Assembly: GCA_024213275.1 (NCBI GenBank)
Contig: JANAVG010000006.1
Span: 1-64,000, forward strand
DNA from: Rossellomorea sp. BNER
Lineage (GTDB): Bacteria; Bacillota; Bacilli; Bacillales; Bacillaceae_B
Length of the DNA stretch: 64,000 bases
Direction of reading: 5' to 3'
Made by a program: the position numbers and the translations under genes. Below, piece after piece: positions 8,930 to 17,904 of the stretch. The notes beneath the pieces are model-generated. The model was not told the DNA's origin and did no database searches. It was given only the letters and a program-made list of their open reading frames with translations. How positions within the stretch are numbered: the first letter of the stretch is position 1; the number at the start of each line of letters is the position of its first letter.

Positions 8930-10201
8930 TTGAAAAAGTTTGGTTTAGCGATGCAGATTTTTGTCGGACTTGTCCTTGGTATTGCAGTTGGAGCCATTTT
9001 TTACGGTAATCCAGCCGTTGCTACTTACTTACAACCTATAGGTGACATATTTATTCGTTTGATTAAAATGATTGTAATCCCGATTGTCGTGGCCTCACTC
9101 ATTGTTGGGGTAGCTGGTGTTGGTGATATTAAAAAGCTTGGAAAATTAGGTGGGAAAACGATTCTCTACTTTGAAATCGTTACCACAGTTGCCATTATTA
9201 TCGGGCTTTTAGTAGCGAATGTTTTCCAACCTGGTGAAGGCATTGATATGGGTTCCTTAGATAAAACCGATATTTCAGCTTATGAGCAAGGCTCTGAAGA
9301 AGCGAAGGATCATGGATTTATTGAGACGTTTGTCAATATAGTTCCAGAAAATATTTTCCAGTCCTTTGTTGAAGGAGATATGCTAGCGATTATATTCTTT
9401 TCTGTTTTCTTTGGACTTGGAATCGCCGCTATTGGAGAGAGGGGAAAACCAGTCCTAAGGTTCTTCCAAGGTACAGCGGATGCGATGTTTTATGTAACGA
9501 ACCAAATTATGAAATTCGCACCATTTGGCGTTTTTGCCTTGATTGGTGTAACCGTTTCCAAGTTTGGGGTAGAATCACTTATTCCGCTAAGTAAATTAGT
9601 TTTCGTCGTTTATGGATCGATGATTGGCTTTATTTTCATAGTACTTGGATTAATAGCTAAATTCGTAGGAGTGAACATCCTTCATTTAATTAAAGTCTTA
9701 AAGGATGAATTAATCTTAGCCTACTCTACATCAAGCTCTGAAACGGTTTTACCGAGAATTATGGAGAAGATGGAGAAGTTTGGTTGCCCTAAAGCGATTA
9801 CTTCCTTTGTTATCCCGACCGGATATTCATTTAATCTTGATGGGTCTACCCTCTATCAAGCAATTGCTGCCTTATTTATTGCTCAAATGTATGGAATTGA
9901 CCTTACGATTGCGGAGCAAATTTCCTTAATGTTGGTGTTAATGGTCACATCAAAAGGAATTGCTGGGGTTCCTGGAGTTTCATTCGTTGTATTGTTAGCA
10001 ACACTCGGTACAGTAGGAATTCCTTTAGAAGGACTTGCTTTCATAGCCGGTATTGACCGGATTTTAGATATGATGCGCACAGTTGTCAATGTCGTCGGCA
10101 ACTCATTAGCTGCGATTGTCATGTCTAAATGGGAAGGCGAGTTTGACAACAAAAAAGCAGTTGCCTATGTAGAGACCTTCAAGGATAAGAAGGCTGCATA
10201 A
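8930..10201 (+). CDS. gltT: Proton/sodium-glutamate symporter GltT
   Basis: This 423-residue dicarboxylate/amino acid:cation symporter looks closely similar to the GltT of thermophilic bacilli from its first residues (FGLAMQIFVGL, GNPAVATYLQPIGDIFIRLIKM). The re-entrant hairpin HP1 shows the serine-rich motif STSSSETVLPR, TM7 carries the substrate-site motif NLDGSTLYQ, and HP2 contains KGIAGVPG. Eight membrane helices and two hairpins are expected. It imports glutamate or aspartate with cations. The start is a TTG at 8930 with AGAGGTGATCT in front. It has its own promoter with GlnL-type repeats and two strong terminators. Confidence 0.93.
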   Translation: MKKFGLAMQIFVGLVLGIAVGAIFYGNPAVATYLQPIGDIFIRLIKMIVIPIVVASLIVGVAGVGDIKKLGKLGGKTILYFEIVTTVAIIIGLLVANVFQPGEGIDMGSLDKTDISAYEQGSEEAKDHGFIETFVNIVPENIFQSFVEGDMLAIIFFSVFFGLGIAAIGERGKPVLRFFQGTADAMFYVTNQIMKFAPFGVFALIGVTVSKFGVESLIPLSKLVFVVYGSMIGFIFIVLGLIAKFVGVNILHLIKVLKDELILAYSTSSSETVLPRIMEKMEKFGCPKAITSFVIPTGYSFNLDGSTLYQAIAALFIAQMYGIDLTIAEQISLMLVLMVTSKGIAGVPGVSFVVLLATLGTVGIPLEGLAFIAGIDRILDMMRTVVNVVGNSLAAIVMSKWEGEFDNKKAVAYVETFKDKKAA

Positions 10202-10207
10202 AAGAGT

Positions 10208-10242
10208 AAAGGCTGTCCCTTGATTTTTGGACAGCCTTTTAC
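10208..10242 (+). terminator. Terminator of gltT
   Basis: AAAGGCTGTCC (10208-10218) pairs perfectly with GGACAGCCTTT (10229-10239), followed by TTAC. The GGCTGTCC arm resembles the dispersed palindromic elements found elsewhere in the window. Confidence 0.85.
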
Positions 10243-10272
10243 TTTATAGGTGCAAACAATAAAATATCAATG

Positions 10273-10316
10273 AAATGCCCGGGAGTTTCCACAGAGGATC
10301 TCCTGGGCATTTTTAT
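10273..10316 (+). terminator. Second hairpin terminator after gltT
   Basis: AAATGCCCGGGAG (10273-10285) pairs with CTCCTGGGCATTT (10300-10312) with one G.T-type wobble, followed by TTATT. The A-rich 5' arm means it could also serve transcripts from the other strand. The remainder up to 10528 shows no other feature. Confidence 0.75.
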
Positions 10317-10528
10317 TGCTACTACAATGTTTAAAGTATTTTTACCCCTTAGCTATTACGAAATCACAAGAATTCCAAAAGGAAGTGGAGATATCAATTG
10401 TTAGAACGGTCGGTACCCTATATAATAAATGAAAATAGGTAAAACATTGGAAGTTTACAAGCCTAGAGTAGGAAATAAAAAGATGTGTGCTAACTGAAAT
10501 CCAATGAAGAAGAAAAGAGGATGAAAAC

Positions 10529-11638
10529 TTGTTTAAATCGTCAAAGTTGCATTTCTGGACAATTGAAATTTTGCTCATTGCATTGATTTTGTATGTTTCA
10601 ACGAAAATTACTTTCTTGTTCGAACCCTTGGTTGTCTTCGGTACGACCCTATTCTTTCCCATTATCATTTCAGGGTTTCTTTATTTTCTATTAAATCCTA
10701 TTGTTAATAAAATTCAAAAGCTAAAGGTTCCTAGAACAGTCGCGATCCTTTTAATCTATTTATTCATGATCGGGTTAATTACCCTAGTGATCCTCTTAAT
10801 TGCACCTATATTTTCAAAACAGGTGACACAGCTAGTTGAGGATATTCCTACATATGCAAAACAGACGAAAGATGTAATTGATGTGGTATCTACATCTGAG
10901 GAATATAAATGGATCGTTAAACAGGATTATGTCACGATTGAAGATATAGAGAATACGGTTTCCGATTTTGCCAATACACTTCCTGACCGTCTTACAAACG
11001 GCATTTCCACCATAATTGGATGGATAACCAGTACGATGATTACGATTGTAACCGTGCCATTCCTTCTTTTCTACATGTTTAAGGATGGTCATCGATTTCC
11101 ACATGCCTTGGCCCGATTTATCCCTTCAAAGTATAAACAAGAGGGACTAAAAATCATTAAGGATACGAATAAAACATTGGCGTCCTATATCCAAGGACAG
11201 GTCATAGTGGCAACATTTGTCGGAACACTTGCCTATATCGGTTATTTGATTATTGATTTACCTTATGCCTTGATCATGGCGATGATTGTCGTTGTAACCA
11301 ATATTATTCCCTATGTTGGCCCGATTTTAGGTGGAGCACCAGCTGTCATTATCGCCCTATTTAATTCACCTACGCAAGCCTTATTAGTCATTGTGGTGAT
11401 TACCATTGCCCAGCAAATGGAAGGGAATGTATTATCTCCACTTATCCTAGGAAAAACCTTGGATACTCATCCAGCCACCATCATTATTTTGTTGCTTGTA
11501 GCTGGGAATCTTGCCGGAGTCTTAGGAATGATCTTAGCTATCCCAGTATACGCAGTATTGAAAACGATCGTTTTGAATGTAGTGAGATTCCTAAAGTTAA
11601 GGAAGAGCTATTTGGAGAAAGAGGAGATAGAGGTTTAG
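10529..11638 (+). CDS. AI-2E family transporter (UPF0118, YueF/YtvI-like)
   Basis: This 369-residue membrane protein has about seven to eight transmembrane segments. Two hydrophobic segments open the protein, a large soluble loop with amphipathic helices follows (about 95-180), and the conserved core contains QGQVIVATFVGTLAYIGYLIIDLPYALIMA in two adjoining parts and NIIPYVGPILGGAPA. These are hallmarks of the AI-2E transporter family. Members include autoinducer-2 exporters and Na+/H+ antiporters, so the substrate is not predictable. The start is a TTG at 10529 with AGAGGATG upstream. It appears monocistronic and converges on the sphingomyelinase gene. Confidence 0.85.
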   Translation: MFKSSKLHFWTIEILLIALILYVSTKITFLFEPLVVFGTTLFFPIIISGFLYFLLNPIVNKIQKLKVPRTVAILLIYLFMIGLITLVILLIAPIFSKQVTQLVEDIPTYAKQTKDVIDVVSTSEEYKWIVKQDYVTIEDIENTVSDFANTLPDRLTNGISTIIGWITSTMITIVTVPFLLFYMFKDGHRFPHALARFIPSKYKQEGLKIIKDTNKTLASYIQGQVIVATFVGTLAYIGYLIIDLPYALIMAMIVVVTNIIPYVGPILGGAPAVIIALFNSPTQALLVIVVITIAQQMEGNVLSPLILGKTLDTHPATIIILLLVAGNLAGVLGMILAIPVYAVLKTIVLNVVRFLKLRKSYLEKEEIEV

Positions 11639-11818
11639 AAGGTGGTGATACCTTTAAGTTATGGGCAAGCATTGTTTAACGCAGTCTTTTTGAATGACCG
11701 ATTAGTATTTGTCCAAAGACATAGGAGCAAATCCAATAAGAGTTTTACCATGGTAACCTTTAATTCTGTGCTATAGAGTGATAGATAACGACAGATTTTT
11801 TGAGTCATTTAAAAAGAA

Positions 11819-11847
11819 AAAAGCTGACTTTAATGGTCAGCTTTTGT
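11819..11847. terminator. Bidirectional terminator between the AI-2E gene and the sphingomyelinase gene
   Basis: AAAAGCTGAC (11819-11828) pairs with GTCAGCTTTT (11836-11845). Runs of A before and T after the stem make it usable from both strands, fitting its position between convergent genes. The preceding stretch 11639-11818 holds nothing recognisable. Confidence 0.85.
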
Positions 11848-11879
11848 TGTTGAATAGATTTGCTTTGTTCGAAAGAAAA

Positions 11880-12866
11880 TTACGGTATTGAGTAACCGTA
11901 AACAGGGTAATGGTCTGAGTATTCATTATAGGTATAGGTTCTGCCAAATGATGTCACCGACCATTCTGGTGACTTGACATTCATTGCGTTAATATACCAG
12001 TTACTCGGTTGTTTGTGGTTTTTTTCGACAAAAATATAATCTAAATATTGCGATTCAAGCTGTGGATAGTTATAACCTGCAATTCCATTTGTGACAGGAT
12101 CCCATGTAGATGTGAAACCAGTGTAGGAGGTAGGGGCATTCACATTTAGATCCTTAAGCATTGAAGAATACTCAGGAGTTCCCTTGATCACATTTAGATC
12201 CCCGCCGATGTAAACCACTTCACTTGCAGGAATGTCTTTTTGAGCGATAAATTCGCTTATTTCATCCATTTGGGCTTTACGCACGGATGCAGCTTCTCCA
12301 TCTGAACAGCGTTCATCCTCTGATTGCATATGAGTTCCGATTACATGGTAGAAATGCCCGTTTTTATTGATTTTTACATAAACAAATCCTTTGTTGGCAA
12401 CCCAATCTGCTCCGCATCCATCTTTATATACGTATTGAATCTTTTCAACGATTGGCCACTTGCTAACGATCGCCACTCCGCCATCTTCGAAAGTCGTGTA
12501 TGAATAGTTTCCGAGTGTCTCATCCCAGTTACTAGTACTACGCCCGAGTACAGGTGTTTGGTAAGGATAGTCATCCCCTAATCCATTCAACAACTTGTTC
12601 GAGGCTTCGGTATCGAACACCTCGTTTAAGATGACAACATCTTGCCCTTTTATGTATTCTGCTTTGGAAATGAGGTTAGCTCGTTGTACTTGTCCCCAAT
12701 TTGGGAAAAAGCTTTGCGGTAGCATGTACACATTATGTGCCATTAGCTTAAAATCGTTTGGATAGTCGCTTTCCTCAGCAGACACTGAGGAGGAAAAAAC
12801 GATTACTGGTAAAACAAGAGCAGCTATGACGAGTGATTTTGTAAGCTTTATCATTTTTTCAATCAT
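11880..12866 (-). CDS. sph: Secreted neutral sphingomyelinase C (sphingomyelin phosphodiesterase)
   Basis: This 328-residue secreted enzyme of the DNase I-like endonuclease/exonuclease/phosphatase fold would hydrolyse sphingomyelin to ceramide and phosphocholine. A signal peptide with the cleavage region SSSVSA-EE ends near residue 30. Metal and catalytic residues are readable: N45 (MAHNVYMLP), E82 (ILNEVF), the His of IGTHMQS, D and N of GGDLNVI, and the terminal SDHYPVYG. Two cysteines (DGCGADW and ERCSDG) match the disulfide of B. cereus SMase, whose length of about 333 residues is also close. The ATG at 12866 has GGGGGA upstream. It is monocistronic, with Pho-box-like repeats about 85 bp upstream. 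Confidence 0.93.
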   Translation of the reverse strand: MIEKMIKLTKSLVIAALVLPVIVFSSSVSAEESDYPNDFKLMAHNVYMLPQSFFPNWGQVQRANLISKAEYIKGQDVVILNEVFDTEASNKLLNGLGDDYPYQTPVLGRSTSNWDETLGNYSYTTFEDGGVAIVSKWPIVEKIQYVYKDGCGADWVANKGFVYVKINKNGHFYHVIGTHMQSEDERCSDGEAASVRKAQMDEISEFIAQKDIPASEVVYIGGDLNVIKGTPEYSSMLKDLNVNAPTSYTGFTSTWDPVTNGIAGYNYPQLESQYLDYIFVEKNHKQPSNWYINAMNVKSPEWSVTSFGRTYTYNEYSDHYPVYGYSIP

Positions 12867-12950
12867 GTTATTTCCCCCAGTTCATTTTTGTCAACATCAT
12901 CATACAGGAATGAAGATGAAATGAACTCGAATTTACAAAAGATTTGTAAT

Positions 12951-12977
12951 TGTTAACATCTTCTTAATGCTCGTTAA
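12951..12977 (-). promoter_or_regulatory. Pho-box-like direct repeats upstream of the sphingomyelinase gene
   Basis: Read on the minus strand, TTAACG (12972-12977), TTAAGA (12962-12967) and TTAACA (12951-12956) lie 10 and 11 bp apart, the spacing known for PhoP boxes of the TTAACA type. A possible -10 TATGAT is at 12899-12904, farther away than usual. This is a by-eye motif match only. Confidence 0.3.
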
Positions 12978-13098
12978 CATTAGAATTTCATCTAGCTACA
13001 AATGGTTGTCTTATTGCATGATTTGAAGTTTTACAATTCTTAAGAAATATGGACTTAATCTAAAAATCAAATAAGGGAATGACAAATTTATATAAAAT

Positions 13099-13215
13099 GT
13101 GCATAAATTTGAAATCTCGTGCAATTACTCCAATTTTCGTGCGCAAAATTAGATTCTTGTGCATTTACTGGCCATTCTCGTGCATAAAATCAAAAAGTTG
13201 TGCATTACTACATAC
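13099..13215. repeat. Word array 1: GTGC keyword every 20 bp
   Basis: The keyword GTGC, mostly GTGCA and preceded by TC or TT, occurs at 13099, 13119, 13139, 13159, 13180 and 13200, so the spacings are 20, 20, 20, 21 and 20 bp. Sequence between keywords is AT-rich and variable. The array lies in the 518-bp gap between the divergent sphingomyelinase and DUF1801 genes and contains stops in the reading frames, so it is not coding. The rest of 12867-13384 holds only the Pho-box-like repeats and the DUF1801 ribosome binding site. Confidence 0.85.
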
Positions 13216-13384
13216 ATTGCAAAGAAAATGTTGCTGCTGATTAAACAACTCCTTCGAAGGTTCATAATGTTTGCTGAGATTATCTGCTTTTTGGGTTATT
13301 TGTACGTTTTAGTAGGAAATAAGCTTTACATATAGAAAACATTAGAATAGCCTATTCTCATTTATAAAAAGGAGAGATCTCACT

Positions 13385-13807
13385 ATGTACGAATTAAAAA
13401 CAAAAGAAACTGAAAACAGTGTCATTGAGTTTATTGAAAATGTTGAAAGCCCTAAAAAACGTGAAGACGCGTATAAGCTGTTAGATATTTTTACTGAAAC
13501 AAGCGGGTTTAAAGCGAAGATGTGGGGACCGAGCATTATTGGATTTGGTTCCTACCATTATAAATATGAATCCGGTCATGAAGGTGATGCACCACTAGTG
13601 GGCTTTTCACCACGAAAAGCCAAGATTAGTTTATATTTTGCGACTGGTGACACGAAGCGTGAGGAATTGTTAAAGGACTTCGGAAAACATACATCAGGTA
13701 AAGCGTGTGTGTACATCAATAAAGTTGCGGATATTAATGTCGATGTATTAAAAGCGTTAATTCAGCAATCAATAAAGTTTTTACAGGAAACCTATCCGAA
13801 CGAATAA
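13385..13807 (+). CDS. DUF1801 domain protein
   Basis: This is a 140-residue cytoplasmic protein with the DUF1801 (YdhG-like) pattern: an N-terminal helical stretch, then KMWGPSIIGFGSYHYKYESGHEGDAPLVGFSPRK (read in parts), FATGDT-R-ELL-DFGKHTSGKACVYINKVADI and a C-terminal helix. The biochemical role of the family is unknown; in many genomes it neighbours SRPBCC/AHSA1-like proteins, and a broken SRPBCC gene follows here after 22 bp. A ribosome binding site GGAGAG lies before the ATG. Confidence 0.85.
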   Translation: MYELKTKETENSVIEFIENVESPKKREDAYKLLDIFTETSGFKAKMWGPSIIGFGSYHYKYESGHEGDAPLVGFSPRKAKISLYFATGDTKREELLKDFGKHTSGKACVYINKVADINVDVLKALIQQSIKFLQETYPNE

Positions 13808-13829
13808 AGAAAAATGGAGTTGATTTATA

Positions 13830-13937
13830 ATGGAAAATCTTCAAGTAACAACGAAATTGAAACTATTAAAGCCCATTCATGAAGTGTTCGAAGCCATCGT
13901 AAATCCTGAAGAAATGGCTCACTATTGGTTTAAATAG
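13830..13937 (+). pseudogene. 5' remnant of an SRPBCC/AHSA1-like gene
   Basis: A start with the ribosome binding site GGAG gives 35 residues ending at TAG: MENLQVTTKLKLLKPIHEVF, then EAIVNPEEMAHYWFK. This is the characteristic first strand and helix of AHSA1/SRPBCC proteins, in which HYWF is followed by about 110 further residues. None of these is present, so the gene is truncated, probably by deletion. Its position after a DUF1801 gene fits the usual pairing of these families. Confidence 0.7.
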
Positions 13938-14303
13938 GGATAAGGGAGATTGGGTCAAGCTACATATCCAATAAGGGAGCCTAATCAAAACTTTTCACTC
14001 CTTGAGATGGAGAAAACGCCTTTAAATAGAAACATCATACTGGATCTAAGTAATGAAACTGTTAATATCCATTTTGTGAAAAGTATAAATCAAGTAGAAA
14101 GTATTAAATATTAATTTGTTCTATTCCATCATAGGTGTAGAGCTGGATTCAAACTAATTCACCTTTCACATCATCTCTTTTGGGTTTTCTGTAAAATATT
14201 CATACTGAACATAGAACACGGACATCATAGCAAAGATAAAATTTATTTATTGTTCAAAACCAAGATGATATAATAATGATGTTATTGGGAAGGAGAGAGA
14301 TAG
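13938..14303. other. Intergenic stretch with an unexplained open frame
   Basis: After the SRPBCC remnant a frame is open from 13944 to a TAA at 14112-14114 (about 56 codons, containing REPNQNFSLLEMEKTPLNR). It has no well-placed start signal and I do not recognise it; it may be another gene remnant. The rest contains the leader and GGAAGGAG ribosome binding site of the next gene. Confidence 0.4.
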
Positions 14304-14543
14304 ATGGAAGAAACTTTGCAACAAATACTTAATGAGTTGAAAGAAATGCGTGTCGACATAAAAGAATTAAAACAAGGGCAAAATAGACTTGAGGATGGAC
14401 AAGAAAGATTGCAAAAGAACTTAATAGATAGTTTAGGTGCATACACAGAAAAAATCGTTGACCATGTTGATAATAAAACAGAAGTCTTAAATAAAAGGGT
14501 TTTTAAAGTAGAATCCGAAATAGAAAGAATAAGCCGACAGTAG
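14304..14543 (+). CDS. Small coiled-coil protein of unknown function
   Basis: This is a 79-residue, highly charged protein predicted by eye to be a single long helix or coiled coil: it starts METLQQ-like (MEETLQQILNELKEMRVDI) and continues with heptad-spaced I, L and V residues up to FKVESEIERISRQ. There is no membrane segment or signal peptide. It has a good ribosome binding site (GGAAGGAG) and its own hairpin terminator, so it is likely a real gene. Short proteins of this kind are common in bacilli without known function. Confidence 0.65.
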   Translation: MEETLQQILNELKEMRVDIKELKQGQNRLEDGQERLQKNLIDSLGAYTEKIVDHVDNKTEVLNKRVFKVESEIERISRQ

Positions 14544-14570
14544 TGCTATAAAGCATACTGTCTCTTTTTT
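14536..14570 (+). terminator. Terminator of the coiled-coil gene
   Basis: GACAGTAGTGC pairs with GCATACTGTC (one bulged base) around TATAAA and is followed by TCTTTTTTG. The 5' arm starts within the last codons of the gene. Confidence 0.75.
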
Positions 14571-14601
14571 GTTTTAGTTGATTTATTAGACCCTAGTCTA
14601 G

Positions 14602-14910
14602 ACCATTACATACTGTTCATTTTATTATGGAGTAGTTACATACCACATATTTTCACTTTGCAAAAATACAAATTTAGGCGCATCATATGATAAAATAAAC
14701 AACCTTATCCACAAAGTAAGAAAATTATTAATAGATTGGGAGAAAGGTTTAACAAATATTAAAAAGAAAAAGCCCCACGAAACAATCAATGAATGGTTCC
14801 GTAGAATAAACGGACCAACTCAAATCATTAATACCTATGAAAAAGTACGCTATGGCGAAAAAAAAACTACCGATAATGAAATTTATAATGTTAAAAAACA
14901 TTTAAAATAA
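14602..14910 (+). pseudogene. 3' remnant of a transglutaminase/DUF4129-type protein gene
   Basis: A frame open from about 14602 to TAA at 14908 has no usable start codon. Its last 45 codons read KKKPHETINEWFRRI ... YEKVRYGEKKTTDNEI ... KKHLK. The pattern ET-EW-RI followed by YEKVRYG is the ending typical of DUF4129 domains, often the C-terminus of membrane transglutaminase-like proteins. The rest of that protein (several hundred residues with membrane helices) is missing, so this is a fragment. The remaining gap up to 15169 shows nothing else except a TTG start region. Confidence 0.5.
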
Positions 14911-15169
14911 GGTTTTATTTTATTTTTGTTAATTGAGTATATTTCATAAGAAGTCCTTTACTGCTTCAAAAACTGTTGCACCTGAAATCACTCCTGTTTT
15001 CCAGCTTGCTTCTTGTTTAGTTTTTTACTAAAGACAATAAATTACTTCCCTTTTTCTCACTGCCCTCAAAAGTCTTATTTAATTGCTAGGGTGGGGGAAA
15101 TAGGAATATTATTTTTCCATTAGCGCACCCTTAAAACTGTACTTATTTTTATCATCTGAGGTGTAAAGT

Positions 15170-16870
15170 TTGTTTTCAAAACTGACGAAAAAAGAACAAA
15201 GCTTACTTATTTTCGCCTTTCTTGCATTGGTTGTTTTTGTATCACCTTTATTTATCTTGGGAGAAAACGCCCATATCCGTGTCCATGATAATTTGGACTC
15301 CAATCTTGCCTGGTATAGAGTCCTTGCGGAAAGTGGGGAAATAGCTGGGGCAACGAATGCTGTAATCCCCCAGGTGATCAATGGGAACTTGTCGCGAAAT
15401 GCTTTTGGTACCGAATTCAGTTTAATTGTTTGGCTGTATGCTCTTTTTCCGACGATGATGGCCTATGCATTAAGCCAAACAATCACTAGGTTTGTGGCAT
15501 TTATCGGAATGTATTTACTGTTAAAAAAACATTTTCTTAAGGGAGAAGAATGGGCGGTTGTCAATATTGGCACAGCCTTAGCATTGGCCTTTACCCCCTT
15601 TTGGCCTTCCGGAATGTTAAGCACACTTGGGATGCCACTTGCACTTTGGGCTTTCTTGAATATCCGCAATGGGGAGAGGTCGTGGAAGAATGTTCTAGTT
15701 CTAACTCTCCTCCCTTTCTATTCCAGTATTGTACTAGGGTTCTTCTTTTTCCTAAGTGCGATGGGAATCTTCTGGTTGAGTGATGTGGTACGGGGAAAGG
15801 GATGGAGTTGGCGCTTCCTTATATCTATTGTCTATATGACTTTCGTCTATTTACTCGTTGAATACCGGCTTGTCTATTCGTTTTTGTTTGACGATGACCC
15901 TAATAGTCGGGACGAGTATTTTCATGCCAGATTAACAGTTGGCCATTCCATCCGGCTTACCTTTAAGAACTTTATTTTCGGTCACCATCATGACGCTACC
16001 ATTCATACCTTTGTCATCTTGCCCGTTATGCTGATTGCTTTCTACATGGTGTTTAGGAAAAAACTGTGGAAACAGGAAAAGGTATTTGTAGTTTTATTCG
16101 CACTGAATTTTACCTTGTCTGCCTGGTATGCATTTTGGTTTTACAAAGGCTGGCTGCCGCTAACAGAACGCTTTCACTTTCTGGACACTTTTAACTTTGC
16201 CCGTTATCACTTTTTAAGGCCACTTATCGTTTATTTGCTGTTCGCTCTGTCTTTAAAAATCCTATGGTTCCAGGGGCTATTCTGGAAAAAAGCAGTCCCT
16301 GTTCTTGTCGCCGTACAAGTTCTGGTCGTTTCCCTTTTTAATGAAGAAATCATTTTTCAGAATAAACCCACTGTAAAACAATTTTATGCAGAGGAACAAT
16401 TTAGTGATATTAAAGAGTTCATTGGTCTGCCTCAAGAAACATACCGGGTTGCAAGCATCGGGCTGCATCCTGCGATTGCACAATATAATGGTTTTTTTAC
16501 CCTCGATACCTATAATAATTTCTATCCTTTAAGCTACAAATATCAGTTTAGGAAAATTATTGAAAAAGAACTGGCTAAAAATAAAAGGATCCGCATTTAC
16601 TTTGATGAATGGGGTGGACGTTGTTACATTTTTACGGATGAACTTGGCAAGCATTATATGTTTAAGAAACATACCAAAAAGCGGCTCAAAAACCTTGAAC
16701 TCAATATTGAAGCGTTTATGGATATGGGCGGAAGATTTATTTTTTCAGCCGTTCCGATTGATAACGCCGCTGAAAATGGTTTGAAATTAGAAAGGATTTT
16801 TGAATCAAAAACCTCTGTATGGAAAATCTACCTTTATAAAGCAATAAACAGCCAGGAGGAATCAGAATGA
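15170..16870 (+). CDS. ykoS: YkoS-like integral membrane protein (DUF6044), likely envelope glycosylation
   Basis: This 566-residue membrane protein has about 11 to 13 hydrophobic segments and a soluble C-terminal domain (about 420-560). The first loop holds HDNLDSNLAWYRVLAESGEI, an acidic HD-x-LDS motif of the kind seen in the first periplasmic loop of GT-C glycosyltransferases. It resembles B. subtilis YkoS in length and in its placement before a YkoT-like GT2 gene. The start is a TTG at 15170 with GAGGTG upstream. Its stop overlaps the ATG of the next gene by 4 bp, so the two are translationally coupled. A role in transferring a lipid-linked sugar to an envelope polymer is inference from context. 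Confidence 0.75.
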   Translation: MFSKLTKKEQSLLIFAFLALVVFVSPLFILGENAHIRVHDNLDSNLAWYRVLAESGEIAGATNAVIPQVINGNLSRNAFGTEFSLIVWLYALFPTMMAYALSQTITRFVAFIGMYLLLKKHFLKGEEWAVVNIGTALALAFTPFWPSGMLSTLGMPLALWAFLNIRNGERSWKNVLVLTLLPFYSSIVLGFFFFLSAMGIFWLSDVVRGKGWSWRFLISIVYMTFVYLLVEYRLVYSFLFDDDPNSRDEYFHARLTVGHSIRLTFKNFIFGHHHDATIHTFVILPVMLIAFYMVFRKKLWKQEKVFVVLFALNFTLSAWYAFWFYKGWLPLTERFHFLDTFNFARYHFLRPLIVYLLFALSLKILWFQGLFWKKAVPVLVAVQVLVVSLFNEEIIFQNKPTVKQFYAEEQFSDIKEFIGLPQETYRVASIGLHPAIAQYNGFFTLDTYNNFYPLSYKYQFRKIIEKELAKNKRIRIYFDEWGGRCYIFTDELGKHYMFKKHTKKRLKNLELNIEAFMDMGGRFIFSAVPIDNAAENGLKLERIFESKTSVWKIYLYKAINSQEESE

Positions 16871-17904
16871 ATACACCCATACTTACGATCGTAGTTCCTT
16901 GCTATAACGAAGAAGACGTTCTCCCAGAAACGATTTCCCAGCTTAATGTGTTTCTAGGACAGTTGGAGGAAGAGGGGATTGTATCGGATAAAAGTAAAAT
17001 CCTTTTTGTTGATGACGGGAGTAAGGATCAGACATGGAAGATGGTTTACAAGGCGAGCTTACGCGAAAAGAGAGTGCGTGGCCTGAAGCTATCAAAGAAT
17101 GTCGGACACCAGAATGCCCTTCTTGCAGGATTATTTACCACAAAGGAAGCTTCAGACTGTGTCGTATCCATTGATGCTGATCTTCAGGATGATATCAATG
17201 TGATTCGGGAATTCATTCAAAAATTTCAGGAAGGGTTTGATATTGTTTATGGAGTGAGACGAAAGCGGGATACAGATACTTTCTTCAAAAAGACGACAGC
17301 CCAAGGCTTTTACAAACTCATGCAATTTATGGGCGTTAATCTCGTATATAATCACGCTGACTATCGCTTAATGAGCAAACGCGCGCTAGACGAGCTCGAA
17401 CGCTTTGAAGAAGTCAACCTTTTTTTGCGCGGAATTGTACCACTAATAGGTCTCAATTCAACCAATGTTTACTATGATCGGAAGGAGAGACTTGCAGGTG
17501 AAACAAAGTATCCGTTGAAAAAAATGCTTTCATTTTCATTTGATGGAATTACCTCTTTCTCTGTCATTCCCATTCGTATGGTTATGGCAGTGGGCTGTAT
17601 CTCTTTCTTTTTCAGTTTATTATTTGGAATATACATCCTTGGCTCAAAGTATTTTGGTCATACCGAAACAGGGTGGACTTCATTGATTGCCTCAATCTGG
17701 CTGATAGGAGGACTGCAGTTAATGGCCATCGGATTGGTGGGGGAGTATGTGGGGAAAATCTATAATGAATCGAAACGACGTCCGAAATTTATTATCGACA
17801 TTGATACCTTTAATCTGCCGATGTCCCGTAAGCTAATCAATTCGAGAGGAAATCAAGATGAGTCATATAGCGCTGATTTTAGAAAACTGCCTGAAACGAA
17901 CTAA
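16867..17904 (+). CDS. ykoT: Family 2 glycosyltransferase, YkoT-like (polyprenyl-phosphate glycosyltransferase)
   Basis: This 345-residue enzyme has an N-terminal GT-A domain: TIVVPCYNEEDVLP at the start, FVDDGSKDQTW, and the catalytic-site region DADLQDD. Two C-terminal membrane helices (about 235-265 and 275-300) follow, as in GtrB/DPM-like enzymes that load undecaprenyl phosphate with a sugar on the cytoplasmic face. It has AGGAGG upstream of the ATG. It is followed, with 47 bp overlap, by a GtrA flippase-like gene, so the three genes form a plausible synthesise-flip-transfer module. Confidence 0.9.
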   Translation: MNTPILTIVVPCYNEEDVLPETISQLNVFLGQLEEEGIVSDKSKILFVDDGSKDQTWKMVYKASLREKRVRGLKLSKNVGHQNALLAGLFTTKEASDCVVSIDADLQDDINVIREFIQKFQEGFDIVYGVRRKRDTDTFFKKTTAQGFYKLMQFMGVNLVYNHADYRLMSKRALDELERFEEVNLFLRGIVPLIGLNSTNVYYDRKERLAGETKYPLKKMLSFSFDGITSFSVIPIRMVMAVGCISFFFSLLFGIYILGSKYFGHTETGWTSLIASIWLIGGLQLMAIGLVGEYVGKIYNESKRRPKFIIDIDTFNLPMSRKLINSRGNQDESYSADFRKLPETN

